From Streptoalloteichus hindustanus (lineage in GTDB: Bacteria; Actinomycetota; Actinomycetes; Mycobacteriales; Pseudonocardiaceae), in contig NZ_FQVN01000001.1 of the NCBI RefSeq assembly GCF_900129375.1, positions 682,001 to 746,000 on the forward strand: DNA of 64,000 nucleotides. The letters run 5' to 3'. Each line of letters starts with the position of its first letter. The first letter of the stretch is position 1. Positions 17,105 through 25,386 of this stretch are shown piece by piece. The notes under the pieces are model-generated. The model was not told where the DNA came from. It was given only the letters and a program-made list of their open reading frames with translations, and searched no databases. The translations under genes were made by a program, and so were the position numbers.

Positions 17105-17563
17105 TCAGCGGACCGGGCCGAGGCGACCGGCCGGCGCGGCGTGGTTCGGGTGCGCCGCCCTCCGGTGCGGGCCCGGTGCGGGCGCGTGGACCGACCGCGT
17201 GACCGGGGGCCGGGCCCCGGGCGGGGCGGCGACCTCCGCGTCGGCGGCGTCGCGACGCGTCTCCCGGTGGTGCCGCGCCGGACGCGGCGCCAGGCCACCG
17301 GCCACCAGGTGCTCGTAGGCGGCCTGCCAGACCGCGCACGGCGCCTTCTGCTGCCGCCACCGCGTCGAGCACTCCGGGCAGTTGCCCCGCTCGTCCGGCT
17401 CGTGGGCCGCGAGCACGGCCCGCCAGCCGCGGGTCAGCCGGGGCAGCTCGGAGCGCGCCACCGAGAGCAGGGAGGGGGCGTCGGCGCGGTTGGCCAGCTC
17501 GGTCAGCATGTCGAGCCGTTCCCACACCGCGTTCCGCAGCACCTGGCCCAATATCTCGTCCAC
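17105..17563 (-). CDS. Hypothetical protein with CPEC zinc-like motif
   Basis: A 152-residue protein of unknown function. The first ~90 residues (starting VDEILGQVLRNAVWERLD) look genuine: helical, then HEPDERGNCPECSTRW with a further Cys and Trp (APCAVWQAAYEHL), a C-x2-C-x10-C arrangement seen in small actinobacterial proteins near XRE regulators. The C-terminal 60 residues are Arg/Pro/His-rich and may be disordered. The GTG at 17561-17563 is the first usable start, 13 bases after the upstream gene's stop. The pair is divergent from the XRE/TPR regulator. Confidence 0.6.
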   Translation of the reverse strand: MDEILGQVLRNAVWERLDMLTELANRADAPSLLSVARSELPRLTRGWRAVLAAHEPDERGNCPECSTRWRQQKAPCAVWQAAYEHLVAGGLAPRPARHHRETRRDAADAEVAAPPGARPPVTRSVHAPAPGPHRRAAHPNHAAPAGRLGPVR

Positions 17564-17576
17564 CTGAACGTCACCG

Positions 17577-17897
17577 TCACCTTCCCGCCTGTTCGGCGGC
17601 TTCGCGCAGGGCGTCCCGCAGCCGGCGGAGCTGGCTGGCGGACAACACCGCGGTCTCGCCGGGCGGACCGACGAGCACAACCCTGTCCCGGTCGACGAGC
17701 ACCGTGAGGTGGCACTGGCGGTTGGCCGCGTCCCGACAGCCGATCCGCCACCGGTGGCGGCGGTAGGGACGCCGTTGTCCCCTGGTCTCCCCGGAGCACC
17801 GCTGGCGCGGGTTCCGCTCCGGGCGCCGCCACCGCGTGGAACTCCCGTCCCCGCTGTCCCCACCGCTCGCTGCGGGGGTCGGTGACGCCAGTTCCAC
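17577..17897 (-). CDS. Hypothetical Arg-rich small protein
   Basis: A 106-residue protein of unknown function. The N-terminal half is Arg-, Ser- and Gly-rich with little order. The C-terminal half is well structured by appearance: CHLTVLVDRDRVVLVGPPGE (beta hairpin) followed by the helix LSASQLRRLRDALREAAEQA. The GTG at 17895-17897 is chosen because GAGGAG lies seven bases upstream. It precedes the CPEC protein by 13 bp and is probably co-transcribed with it. Proteins like this often sit beside helix-turn-helix regulators in Pseudonocardiales, a recollection rather than a test. Confidence 0.6.
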   Translation of the reverse strand: MELASPTPAASGGDSGDGSSTRWRRPERNPRQRCSGETRGQRRPYRRHRWRIGCRDAANRQCHLTVLVDRDRVVLVGPPGETAVLSASQLRRLRDALREAAEQAGR

Positions 17898-18135
17898 GGC
17901 CGTTCTCCTCACGGTGCCCGTCCCGTCCGGTCCGTCTCCGGCCACCGTCCCCGGTCGCCGGGCCCGGTCGTCTCGCGACGCCGGGGGCTTACGGTTGCCA
18001 AGGTTGGGACGAAGTCGGTGGTGGGGGGAGCTCACAGCGCCGATCGGCGCAACCGCCACGATGAGCGGTCGGGGGAGTTCAGCCCGGCTGATCAGGCTCA
18101 CCGATCAACCCTTCACCACCCTGGAGCAGTGCCCC

Positions 18136-18141
18136 TACTCT
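18136..18141 (+). promoter_or_regulatory. -10 box TACTCT for the XRE regulator
   Basis: TACTCT lies 34 bases before the ATG at 18176, giving a leader of about 27 bases that contains GGGGAGGAG. The -35 is not obvious. Confidence 0.4.
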
Positions 18142-18175
18142 GCCGATGGGCCCGTCACACGGGGAGGAGCCGCAA

Positions 18176-19561
18176 ATGAATGTCATCGGTTCCCAGGGGT
18201 CTCCCGTTACACCAGACCCCGATGTCTGGGAACAACGGGAGATGCGCGACGCGCTGGCGCAGCGGGACATCAGCACGGTCTACCGCCTGCTGCGCCGCGT
18301 GGGCGTGTCCCAGCGGCAGATCGCCGCGCTGACGGGTCAGTCCCAGTCCGAGGTCTCGGAGATCCTCAAGGGACGGCAGGTCATGGCGTACGACGTGCTG
18401 GCCAGGATCGCCGACGGACTGCGGATCCCGAGGGGGTACATGGGCCTCGCCTACGACGAGGTCACACGGGTGAGGGTCGCCGAGCGGATCGGCGACTCCC
18501 AGGCCGAGGAGGAAGAGTCGGTGAAGCGTCGGAGGTTCCTCGCGCACGCCGCGGCCGTGACCATGGGGGCGGCCGTGCTCGGCTCGGACGGCGGGACCTG
18601 GGTCCCCAGTCCGGCCCACACTCCGGCGCCCGCGCGGATCGGGTTCACGGACGTCCGCCAGGTGGAGGCGGCGACCAGGGCGTTGCGGGCGCTCGACTAC
18701 CAGTACGGCGGCGGCTTCTGCCGGGACGCCGTCGTGGCGCAGCTGTCGTGGGCACAACAACTCCTGCAGGCGAGCGCGCAGGAGCGGGTCAAGGACCGGC
18801 TCTACGTGGCGCTGGCCGACCTGCACGGCCTCGCGGGCTGGACGGCGTTCGACACCGGGCTGCTGGACTCGGCGCGCGACCACTACGGCCGGGCGCTGGA
18901 GTTCGCGAAGCAGGGCGGCGACAACACGCTGGTCGCGAACCTGCTCTACCGGATGGGGCGCGTCTACCTGCACGACGACTCGCCGGACGACGCGCTGAAG
19001 ATGTTCCAGCTGGGGCAGATCGCGGCGCAGGAGACGGCGTCGGACCTCACGGTCTCGTTGCTGTGCATGAACGAGGCGTGGGCCTACGCGATGATGGGCC
19101 GCGAGGAGCAGGCGATGAAGCTCGTCGGGATGGCCAGGGACAGCTACTGCAAGGGCCAGGACGAGCCGGTGCCGATCTGGCTGAAGTTCTTCGACCAGAA
19201 CGACTTCCACGCGATGGTCGGCACCATCCACACCGCGTTGGCGCACAACGTGGACCCGGGCAGGCACACCAGGATCGCGATCCCGGAGCTCACCAAGGCG
19301 ATCGAGGGCTACGGCTCGGCGATGGCCCGCAGCAAGGCGTTCAACCTGACCTCGCTGGCGCTCAACCACGTGCTGGAGAACGACGTGGACCGGGCGCTGG
19401 TGGTGGGGCAGCAGGCGCTGGAGTCCAGCGACGGGGTGAAGTCGAAGCGGATCGGCGACCGGATGAAGCCGCTGCACAAGGAGGCCGTGGCCAGGGCGAC
19501 CAACCCGCACGCCAGGGACCTCGCCGACCGCATCGCCCGGTTCCGGTTCGACGCGGCGTGA
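18176..19561 (+). CDS. XRE-family regulator with TPR C-terminus
   Basis: A 461-residue transcription regulator. The N-terminal helix-turn-helix (about 22-80) includes VGVSQRQIAALTGQSQSEVSE and ILKGRQVMAYDVLARIADGL. A short acidic linker leads to RRRFLAHAAAVTMGAAVLG, a twin-arginine-like stretch kept inside many actinobacterial XRE proteins. The C-terminal ~300 residues are helical TPR-like repeats (for example YRMGRVYLHDDSPDDALKMF), likely a ligand or peptide sensor. The ATG at 18176 follows GGGGAGGAG with six-base spacing. It is followed 49 bp later by a phosphotransferase-like gene and faces two small unknown genes. Confidence 0.88.
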   Translation: MNVIGSQGSPVTPDPDVWEQREMRDALAQRDISTVYRLLRRVGVSQRQIAALTGQSQSEVSEILKGRQVMAYDVLARIADGLRIPRGYMGLAYDEVTRVRVAERIGDSQAEEEESVKRRRFLAHAAAVTMGAAVLGSDGGTWVPSPAHTPAPARIGFTDVRQVEAATRALRALDYQYGGGFCRDAVVAQLSWAQQLLQASAQERVKDRLYVALADLHGLAGWTAFDTGLLDSARDHYGRALEFAKQGGDNTLVANLLYRMGRVYLHDDSPDDALKMFQLGQIAAQETASDLTVSLLCMNEAWAYAMMGREEQAMKLVGMARDSYCKGQDEPVPIWLKFFDQNDFHAMVGTIHTALAHNVDPGRHTRIAIPELTKAIEGYGSAMARSKAFNLTSLALNHVLENDVDRALVVGQQALESSDGVKSKRIGDRMKPLHKEAVARATNPHARDLADRIARFRFDAA

Positions 19562-19610
19562 TCCGCGCTTCGTCGGTCGGTTCGGTGCGGGCGGTCGAGG
19601 CGGAGTCGGG

Positions 19611-20558
19611 GTGACCCCGGCGGTGCGGGCACAGCGGGTGGGGCCCTCCTCCCGACGGGGACGTCGGGGCGCGCGGAGGGCGCGGTTCGGGCGGGCGGAG
19701 CTGGTCGAGGTGTTGGCGGCGGTCTGCGGGGCCGCCGGTCTCGACCCGGTGGGGGCGACCCTGGTCCGGGTCACGAACAACGCGGTGTTCCGGTTGGCGC
19801 GCCAGCCGGTGGTCGTCCGGATCGTGGCCTCGCGGGCGCTGCGGCACCGGGTGGCGAAGGTGGTGCGGGTCGCCGAGTGGCTGGCCGAGCACGACGTGCC
19901 GGCCGTGCGGTTGTGGGACGGGGTGGCGCAGCCGGTGCGGGTGGGGCCGCACCGGGCCACCCTCTGGCACGCCGTCCCCGAGGTGGGGGGCCGGCCCACC
20001 GCGGCGGACCTGGCCCGGCTGCTGCGGCGGTTGCACGCGTTGCCGCCGCCGGTCCCGCTCCCGCCGTGGGAGCCGCTGGACGACGTGCGGCGCCGGATCG
20101 CCGACGCCGAGGAGCTGGACCCGGACGACCGGGCCTTCCTGGAGCGCCGGTGCGCGGAGCTGGCGGCGGAGCTGGACGGGCTGGAGTGGGTGTTCCCCCG
20201 CGGTCCGGTGCACGGCGACGCGCACCTCGGGAACCTGATCCCCGGCCCGGACGGGCCGGTGCTGTGCGACTTCGACTCCACGTGCGTCGGGCCCAGGGAG
20301 TGGGACCTGACGCCGATCGCCGTCGGCCAGCTCCGGTTCCGGCGGACGGGCGCGCAGGAGGAGCTGGCGGCGGCCTACGGGTTCGACGTCACGAGGTGGA
20401 GCGGCTTCCCGGCCCTGCGGGCGGTCCGGGAGTTGAAGCTGGTCACGAGCGTGCTGCCGGTCCTGCGGAGCCACCCCGAGGTCCAGGCCGAGCTGCGGCT
20501 GCGGCTGCGGTCCTTCCGGTCCGGCGACACCTCCGTGCGGTGGACGCCGTACCGCTGA
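19611..20558 (+). CDS. APH-family phosphotransferase
   Basis: Kinase-fold protein of 315 residues resembling aminoglycoside/choline phosphotransferases. The Brenner motif HGDAHLGNLI contains the catalytic Asp, and LCDFDSTCVGPREWDLTPI holds the metal-binding Asp. The N-terminal lobe is short (VTNNAVFRL, VVVRIV). The first 25 residues are Arg-rich and may belong to a longer leader, so the true start could be internal. The GTG at 19611 follows GAGGCGGAG. The substrate is unknown; an antibiotic-resistance role should not be assumed. Confidence 0.85.
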   Translation: MTPAVRAQRVGPSSRRGRRGARRARFGRAELVEVLAAVCGAAGLDPVGATLVRVTNNAVFRLARQPVVVRIVASRALRHRVAKVVRVAEWLAEHDVPAVRLWDGVAQPVRVGPHRATLWHAVPEVGGRPTAADLARLLRRLHALPPPVPLPPWEPLDDVRRRIADAEELDPDDRAFLERRCAELAAELDGLEWVFPRGPVHGDAHLGNLIPGPDGPVLCDFDSTCVGPREWDLTPIAVGQLRFRRTGAQEELAAAYGFDVTRWSGFPALRAVRELKLVTSVLPVLRSHPEVQAELRLRLRSFRSGDTSVRWTPYR

Positions 20559-20720
20559 TCGGCCGCCGCGGCGGGTCCGTTCCGCACCCGGCGCAATACC
20601 GCGCGCCGGGTGGTAACGCAAGTTGGCTGGCGAGCGACGTCAGCAGCGACATGGCCGGCGCGGACGGGGGGAGACGCGTGCCCGCGCGGGCGAGACCAGG
20701 CACACGAGGCGGGACGGCAC

Positions 20721-21032
20721 GTGGTGGGAACCGGCAGGCGGCACAGGTTGGGCTGGCGGGCGCGCCGGGCGGTGCGGGCCGCCGCGCTGCTGGACCGGGT
20801 GGTGGACAGCCAGCTCCCGCTGCTCACCGGTCTGTCCGAGGCCAGCCGTCGGCACTCGGCGGACTACCTGGCCGAGCTGGTGATGTTGGCCCAGGCCTAC
20901 CGGCACTACGCGGCGGGCTGGATCGACCGCAGGGAGCTGGACCGGCGGGGGCGGGCCGCGGTAACCCGGCTCGACCAGCTCCGGCGGGAGCGGCCCTCGG
21001 CCTCACCCGAGCAGCTCACCGGCCTGGACTGA
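20721..21032 (+). CDS. Hypothetical helical protein, ~103 residues
   Basis: Small basic alpha-helical protein of unknown function: RAVRAAALLDRVVDSQLPLL, LAELVMLAQAYRHYAAGWID and ELDRRGRAAVTRLDQL. The frame stays open upstream, but codon quality and protein character improve only after the GTGs at 20721/20724, which follow GAGGCGGGA. The end overlaps the convergent Mph-like gene by 17 bases. No family was recognised. Confidence 0.5.
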   Translation: MVGTGRRHRLGWRARRAVRAAALLDRVVDSQLPLLTGLSEASRRHSADYLAELVMLAQAYRHYAAGWIDRRELDRRGRAAVTRLDQLRRERPSASPEQLTGLD

Positions 21033-21996
21033 CCGCTCGTCGCTCATCCGTCACCTGATCAGGTGGTTCACTCGTCAGTCGGGCGAGGGCGGCCTCGACG
21101 AACCGGGGCTGCCCGGTGCTGACGCCGTAGAGCGCCGCGTTGGCCGGTCCGAGCGAGGCCAGGGCCACGACGTGCCGGCGCGCGCCCGGCCACAGCTCGC
21201 CGCCGTGCCGCTGGTAGCCGGCCAGCAGGAGGTCGAGCAGCTCACCGCCGAAGGCGGCGTGGACGTCCTGGAAGTCGAGGCCGGGATCGCCCACCCGGGC
21301 GTCGCCCCAGTCGAGCAGGCCGACCAGCCGCGCGCCGCGCTCGTCCTGCCCGTCGTGCTCGACGAGCAGGTGGCCGGGGTGGGCGTCGCCGTGGACCAGT
21401 GCGCTGCGCGGGGGGAAGCAGTCCTCGTGCAGCCACCGCTGCCAGTACCGCCACCACCGGTCCGGCACCGGGACGGCGGCGCGGAGGCGGGTCAGCCGCT
21501 CGGCGATCTCGGCGCGGTCGTCCTCGGGCGAGCCGTGGGGGAGCCCGGTGGCGGCGGCCCGGTCCACGTCGATCCGGTGCAGCGCGACGAGCGTGCGGGC
21601 GAGCTGGTCGACGAACTCGGCGCCGAACCGCTCCTTCGGCACGTGCCACTCGTGGACGAGGGTGTCGGGGTCCTCGGTCGCCGCCACCTCGCCGGGCAGC
21701 CGCGGGTACGCCGCGAACCGGGGGGTGCGCAGCCGCCAGTCCGGGACGGCGACGGGCAGGACGGGCCGGACCAGGTCGAGCACCCTGCCCTCGGGGGCCA
21801 TCAGCTCCGCGACCTCGGCGCGCCGGGGCGCGCGCACCACCCAGGGCACGCCGTCGGCGTCGAGCGCGTGCAGCACCAGGTAGTCCCAGCCGCTCCGGTC
21901 GAGCCGGGCGGTCTCCGGCCGCAGCGCCAGGCCTTCCTCCCGGGTCGCCGCGAGCAGGTCGTCCGGGGTGGTGAGCGGATCGTCCAGGGTGCGCAC
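21016..21996 (-). CDS. Macrolide 2'-phosphotransferase-like kinase
   Basis: A 326-residue APH-fold kinase closest in layout to Mph-type macrolide 2'-phosphotransferases: WDYLVLHALDADGVPWVVRAP in the N-lobe, LVHGDAHPGHLLV as the catalytic loop, LVGLLDWGDARVGDPGLDF as the metal-binding loop, and a C-terminal helical cap. It would transfer a nucleoside-triphosphate phosphate to a hydroxylated substrate; macrolides are the known substrates of the family. The GTG at 21994-21996 is supported by a minus-strand TAACGT (22003-22008) ending six bases earlier, indicating a leaderless transcript. The 3' end overlaps the convergent small gene. Confidence 0.85.
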   Translation of the reverse strand: MRTLDDPLTTPDDLLAATREEGLALRPETARLDRSGWDYLVLHALDADGVPWVVRAPRRAEVAELMAPEGRVLDLVRPVLPVAVPDWRLRTPRFAAYPRLPGEVAATEDPDTLVHEWHVPKERFGAEFVDQLARTLVALHRIDVDRAAATGLPHGSPEDDRAEIAERLTRLRAAVPVPDRWWRYWQRWLHEDCFPPRSALVHGDAHPGHLLVEHDGQDERGARLVGLLDWGDARVGDPGLDFQDVHAAFGGELLDLLLAGYQRHGGELWPGARRHVVALASLGPANAALYGVSTGQPRFVEAALARLTSEPPDQVTDERRAVSPGR

Positions 21997-22107
21997 CCAG
22001 TGACGTTAGAGCGCGCCGGCGCGGTCGGCCGATCGGTTTTCGCGGCCTGGTCGGTGACCGGTCGCGTGTGGAGGACGCCGTGCGGCGGGAGGAGCGGGCC
22101 GTCGACC

Positions 22108-22157
22108 CGCCCGGTCTGTCCGGCCCGGTCTCTCCGGTCTGTCCGGTCTGTCCGGTC
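22108..22157. repeat. CCGGTCTGT tandem repeat at the copD 3' end
   Basis: Four to five imperfect 9-10 bp units (CCGGTCTGT, CCGGCCCGGTCTCT, CCGGTCTGT, CCGGTCTGT, CCGGTCAG) lead directly into the copD stop codon. They may act in termination or be slippage-derived. Confidence 0.75.
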
Positions 22158-23178
22158 AGCCGACCGCGATCCCGGTCGGCGTGCGGGCGAGGACGGCCGC
22201 GAGCCCGAGGGCCAGTCCCATGACGACGAGCTCGGCGGTCACCCAGGCCGCGAGCGGCGTGGCGCGGTGCGCGACCACCAGGGGCAGGAGGCGACGGCGC
22301 ACGTGACCGCCGAGCGCGGCCAGCGCCAGCAGGCAGGCCGTCTTGGCCAGCACGAGCACGCCGTACCGCGTCAGCACCAACGCCTCGGGGAGCTCACCGG
22401 CGAGTCGGACCACCGCCGTCACCAGCCCGCTGAGCACCACCGCGACCACGGCGGCGGTCGCGAGTCGGGAGAAGGCGGGCAACGCCGTCGCCAGCGCTCC
22501 CCGGCGCGGGACGACCAGGGACAACAGGGCGCCGAGCCCACCGACCCAGACGGCGGCCGCTGCCGCGTGCACGCCGATCGCGACCACCGACAGGGTGTGG
22601 TGCGCCATGTCGGCGGCGTGCCCGGTGAGCGGGGTCGGCAGCAGCCCGAGCAGGGCGGTGGTCGCGCCCAGACCAGCGGGCGCCGACCGCCCCGCCAACG
22701 CGGCGAAGTGGGTCAGCGCGACCAGGAGCGCGCACGCGGTGGTGACCAGGAGCGCGCGGCCGGCGCTCACGGTCGTCGCGTACTCCACCACCGTGGCGGT
22801 GTCGACGGACAGGCCGCTTCCCGCCAACTCGGCGGTCTGGAGCCAGAGCAGCACCAACGCGGTCGCCGCCCACCCGGCCCCGAGCACCACCCCGGCCCGG
22901 TGCGCGACCACCCGGACCGGGTCGACCTCCCTCGGCCGGGCCCCGCGCAGCAGCCAGGGCAGCGTGCCGAGGCCGACCGCGGCGACGGCCGCGAGGTCCA
23001 TCACCAGTCGGGTCATGGGGAGGACGAGGCGAACCGCGGCCCCGGGCTCGGGCAGCCCCGGCACGGGCGGAACCGCGTCGGCGGTCCACCACGCGCCGAG
23101 GGCCGCGCCGGCCAGGGCGGCCAGCGCCGCGCCGCCGAGGCGGCGCGGCGCCCGGGCCGGGGCCGCGGTTCGGGACAC
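22156..23178 (-). CDS. copD: CopD-domain copper membrane protein
   Basis: Polytopic membrane protein of 340 residues with about eight to nine helices and a CopD domain in the second half. Conserved histidines lie in helices (MAHHTLSVVAIGVHAAAAAVWVGG is split by H residues typical of CopD). It is thought to move copper delivered by CopC across the membrane. The GTG at 23176-23178 lies eight bases past the copC stop codon, with AAGG six bases upstream. It is the last gene of ycnI-copC-copD. Confidence 0.85.
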   Translation of the reverse strand: MSRTAAPARAPRRLGGAALAALAGAALGAWWTADAVPPVPGLPEPGAAVRLVLPMTRLVMDLAAVAAVGLGTLPWLLRGARPREVDPVRVVAHRAGVVLGAGWAATALVLLWLQTAELAGSGLSVDTATVVEYATTVSAGRALLVTTACALLVALTHFAALAGRSAPAGLGATTALLGLLPTPLTGHAADMAHHTLSVVAIGVHAAAAAVWVGGLGALLSLVVPRRGALATALPAFSRLATAAVVAVVLSGLVTAVVRLAGELPEALVLTRYGVLVLAKTACLLALAALGGHVRRRLLPLVVAHRATPLAAWVTAELVVMGLALGLAAVLARTPTGIAVG

Positions 23179-23186
23179 CGCCAGCC

Positions 23187-23732
23187 TTAGCCGCGGCCGA
23201 GGCGGAACGCCACGCCCACGCCCGCGCCCAGCAGCACGACCGCGCCGACGATCCACGGCCAGACGGGCGTCCCGCCGGAGCCGGAGCCGCCACCGTCACC
23301 CGACGCCGGGGCGGCGGCGGCCGTGGTGGGCGCCGCGACCGGCGTGCCGGTGCCCGCGGCGGTGACCGTGAACTTCACCGAGCCGGACACCGGGTGGCCG
23401 TCCGCCGAGAGGATGCGGTAGCCGACCGTGTACTGGCCGGCGGGGCCGAGGGCGTCGAGCGCGGCGGTCACCGCGGTGCCGTCGACCTTCGCCTCCTCGG
23501 CCCGGTAGTGCCGGCCGTCCGGTCCGGTGATCGTCACGGTGTTGAGGTTGGCGCCGCCGGCGCTCTGCTGGACGGGTTGGTCGAACACGAGCTTGACCTG
23601 CCGGGGTCCGCTCTCCAGCGTGGCGCCCTCCTTGGGGTCGCTGCTGACGAGCACGTTGTGCGCGAGCGCCGGGCCGGCGCCCAGGACCAGGGCGAGCCCG
23701 GCCAGGAGCAGCGCGGCGAGGGTCCTGCGCAT
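23187..23732 (-). CDS. copC: CopC-domain copper-binding protein
   Basis: Exported, C-terminally anchored copper carrier of 181 residues. A signal peptide (1-25, LAALLLAGLALVLGAGPALA) is followed at once by His-Asn, giving the N-terminal histidine used for Cu(II) binding in CopC. The CopC beta-sandwich continues with SSDPKEGATLESGP and LSADGHPVSGSVKF, holding the second conserved His. A low-complexity Ala/Gly linker and one C-terminal helix (VWPWIVGAVVLLGAGVGVAF) tether it to the outer membrane face. The ATG shares its A with the ycnI stop codon (TGATG). Confidence 0.92.
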   Translation of the reverse strand: MRRTLAALLLAGLALVLGAGPALAHNVLVSSDPKEGATLESGPRQVKLVFDQPVQQSAGGANLNTVTITGPDGRHYRAEEAKVDGTAVTAALDALGPAGQYTVGYRILSADGHPVSGSVKFTVTAAGTGTPVAAPTTAAAAPASGDGGGSGSGGTPVWPWIVGAVVLLGAGVGVAFRLGRG

Positions 23733-24448
23733 CAGGCCTTCCTCCTGCCCCTGGCCGCCGCGCCCAGCCCGAGGCCGAGGCCGAGCGCGCCCACGGCCAG
23801 ACCGGCGCCGCCGAGCCAGCGCGCGGCGTTGTCCGTCCCGTCGGTGGCGGCCGCGTTGGTCGTGGCGGCGCCGGTCGCGGTGGCCTGGCTGTCCTCCTTC
23901 TTGGCGACCAGCTTCAACGCCGGAGCCGGGAAGTTGGGCTCCTCGCCGCCCTTGGCCGGCGGCGGCGCGTCCCAGCGGACGACCTCGCCGTTGTCGTAGG
24001 TCTGCACGGCCGGCAGGACGAGCTGGTCGGCGTCCTTGGGGAGCTGCCCGAGGGAGACCTCGAACTCCTGGAACTCGCCGGGGTTGATGCGGGTGCCGCT
24101 GTCGGCGGTCCAGGTGATCGCGCTGACCACCTCCTCGATCTTGCGGCCGTGCGACTCGATCGGCTTGTCCAGCTTCGTCTTGGTCACCTCGGACTTCCAT
24201 CCGGGCAGCGGCTTGGTGAGCACCGAGGTCAACGGCTTGTCCTTGGGCAGCGTGACCTCCAGCTTCACCGTGCCGGCGGTGGGCCGCTCGTTGGGCACGC
24301 GGAAGGCGACCTTGGCGTAACCGCCCTGGGCGGCCTCGCCCGGCTGGACGGTGACGTGCGCCGAGGCGAGCCCGGCGGAGGCGAGCAGGGTGGCGAGGCC
24401 GGCGGTGGTGAGGACGCCGGCGCGCACGAGGAAACGGTGTGTCGACAT
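23732..24448 (-). CDS. ycnI: YcnI-family (DUF1775) copper-binding lipoprotein-like protein
   Basis: Exported and membrane-anchored DUF1775 protein of 238 residues. The signal peptide ends in ASA, and the mature protein begins HVTVQPGEAAQGGYAKVAFRV; the first His and an internal Trp bind Cu(II) in Bacillus YcnI. GWKSEVTKTKL and ITWTADSG fall in the beta-sandwich. One C-terminal helix (about 210-232) and a basic tail anchor it. The ATG follows AGGAG. It is the first gene of a copper operon with copC and copD; a copper-responsive regulator is not present nearby. Confidence 0.92.
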   Translation of the reverse strand: MSTHRFLVRAGVLTTAGLATLLASAGLASAHVTVQPGEAAQGGYAKVAFRVPNERPTAGTVKLEVTLPKDKPLTSVLTKPLPGWKSEVTKTKLDKPIESHGRKIEEVVSAITWTADSGTRINPGEFQEFEVSLGQLPKDADQLVLPAVQTYDNGEVVRWDAPPPAKGGEEPNFPAPALKLVAKKEDSQATATGAATTNAAATDGTDNAARWLGGAGLAVGALGLGLGLGAAARGRRKA

Positions 24449-24511
24449 AGCTCCTGATCTCCGAAAAACGCAGGGGGACGGCCGCGGGGGAACGGCCGGT
24501 GTGGGACGCGA

Positions 24512-25057
24512 TCAGGAGCGCGCGGGTGGGCCGCGCCGGGTGTGGACCCGGCGCAGCAGGACGTCGAGCGGGAGCGGGACCGTGCCGATCGGCACGCTGG
24601 CCAGGCGGAGCGGCGCCCACGCCGGGGGCGGGGCGAGCCGCCGGGGCAGCAGCATCGCCAGGGCGGCGGCCACGGCGAACACGGCCCGCTCGGCCCCGAC
24701 CAGCAGGGCCGCCGTCAGCAGGGTGGCGACCACGTGCGTGGCGACCATCCGGGACGGGTCGAACCCGGGCGGGGCGTGGTGGGCTCCGTGCCCGGCGAGG
24801 GCCTGGAGCAGCACGTGCAGGAGGACCTGCGAGCCGCCGAGGGCGGCGAGGATGGCCGGCGCGCTCCGCCGGCGGTCCGCCATGGCCGTGCCCGCGCCGG
24901 CCATGAGCACCGTGAGGACCGCGGCGAGCCCGGTGTCCGGCACCGAGCCGCCGGCCGCCGCGTGGGCGGCGACGGCCAGGGTGGCGGAGCTGAGCGCCAG
25001 CGCGGCCCCACGGGCCACGCGCAGCACTCCCCGGGTCGGGGCCAGCCTCACCACCAC
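24512..25057 (-). CDS. Hypothetical multi-pass membrane protein upstream of ycnI
   Basis: A 181-residue protein with about five hydrophobic helices and no recognised family. A loop holds LLQALAGHGAHHAPPGFD with four clustered histidines; LGGSQVLLHVLLQALAG and MVATHVVATLL add helix histidines. Similar small membrane proteins lie next to ycnI/copC in other actinobacteria, so a copper-related role is plausible by context and histidine content. It ends 63 bp before ycnI on the same strand. Three consecutive GTG codons begin the frame, and which one is used is uncertain. Confidence 0.7.
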   Translation of the reverse strand: MVVRLAPTRGVLRVARGAALALSSATLAVAAHAAAGGSVPDTGLAAVLTVLMAGAGTAMADRRRSAPAILAALGGSQVLLHVLLQALAGHGAHHAPPGFDPSRMVATHVVATLLTAALLVGAERAVFAVAAALAMLLPRRLAPPPAWAPLRLASVPIGTVPLPLDVLLRRVHTRRGPPARS

Positions 25058-25386
25058 AGGTGAGGAGCGTAGGTGGCCGCGTCCCCCGCATGGCAGCCCC
25101 CGCCTGTGGCAAGCACCGCAACGGCCCAGCAGGCAAGTGACGGGCGTCCCAAAAAAGGTGTCTGTTTGGCCACGGGTGGGTGGGTGACGGTTGACCTCGT
25201 TGCGCCGAATGGGTCACGGTGGGTGAGTTGCCGGCGGTCGGGGCCGGCCGGGCCGCGCGCCCGGCGGGTTCGCTGGTGACTCGCGGGACGTCACAGCCGT
25301 GGCGTCGTCGTTTCCTCCTGACCGCCGGGAGCCACAGGTGTTCCCTTTTGGAAAGGAGGCGGCGCCTGGAAAGGGCGCCGGCAGTC
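25058..25386. other. Divergent intergenic region upstream of the BCCT gene
   Basis: This 330-base gap holds an A-rich CCCAAAAAAGGTG tract, the motif GTTGCGCCGAATGGGTCACGGT (25199-25220) related to sites at 8381 and 60558, and GAAAGGAGGCGGCG near 25351. No gene was found. Confidence 0.5.

Noticed and set aside
16760-17707. Open frame of 315 codons on the + strand in the low-complexity region
   Set aside because: The product is Arg/Pro-rich with no motif and overlaps the better-supported minus-strand CPEC protein gene.
19611-21996. Antibiotic-resistance island suggested by two APH-type kinases
   Set aside because: There are no mobile genes, composition shift or biosynthetic cluster. APH-fold kinases are common chromosomal genes in actinobacteria.
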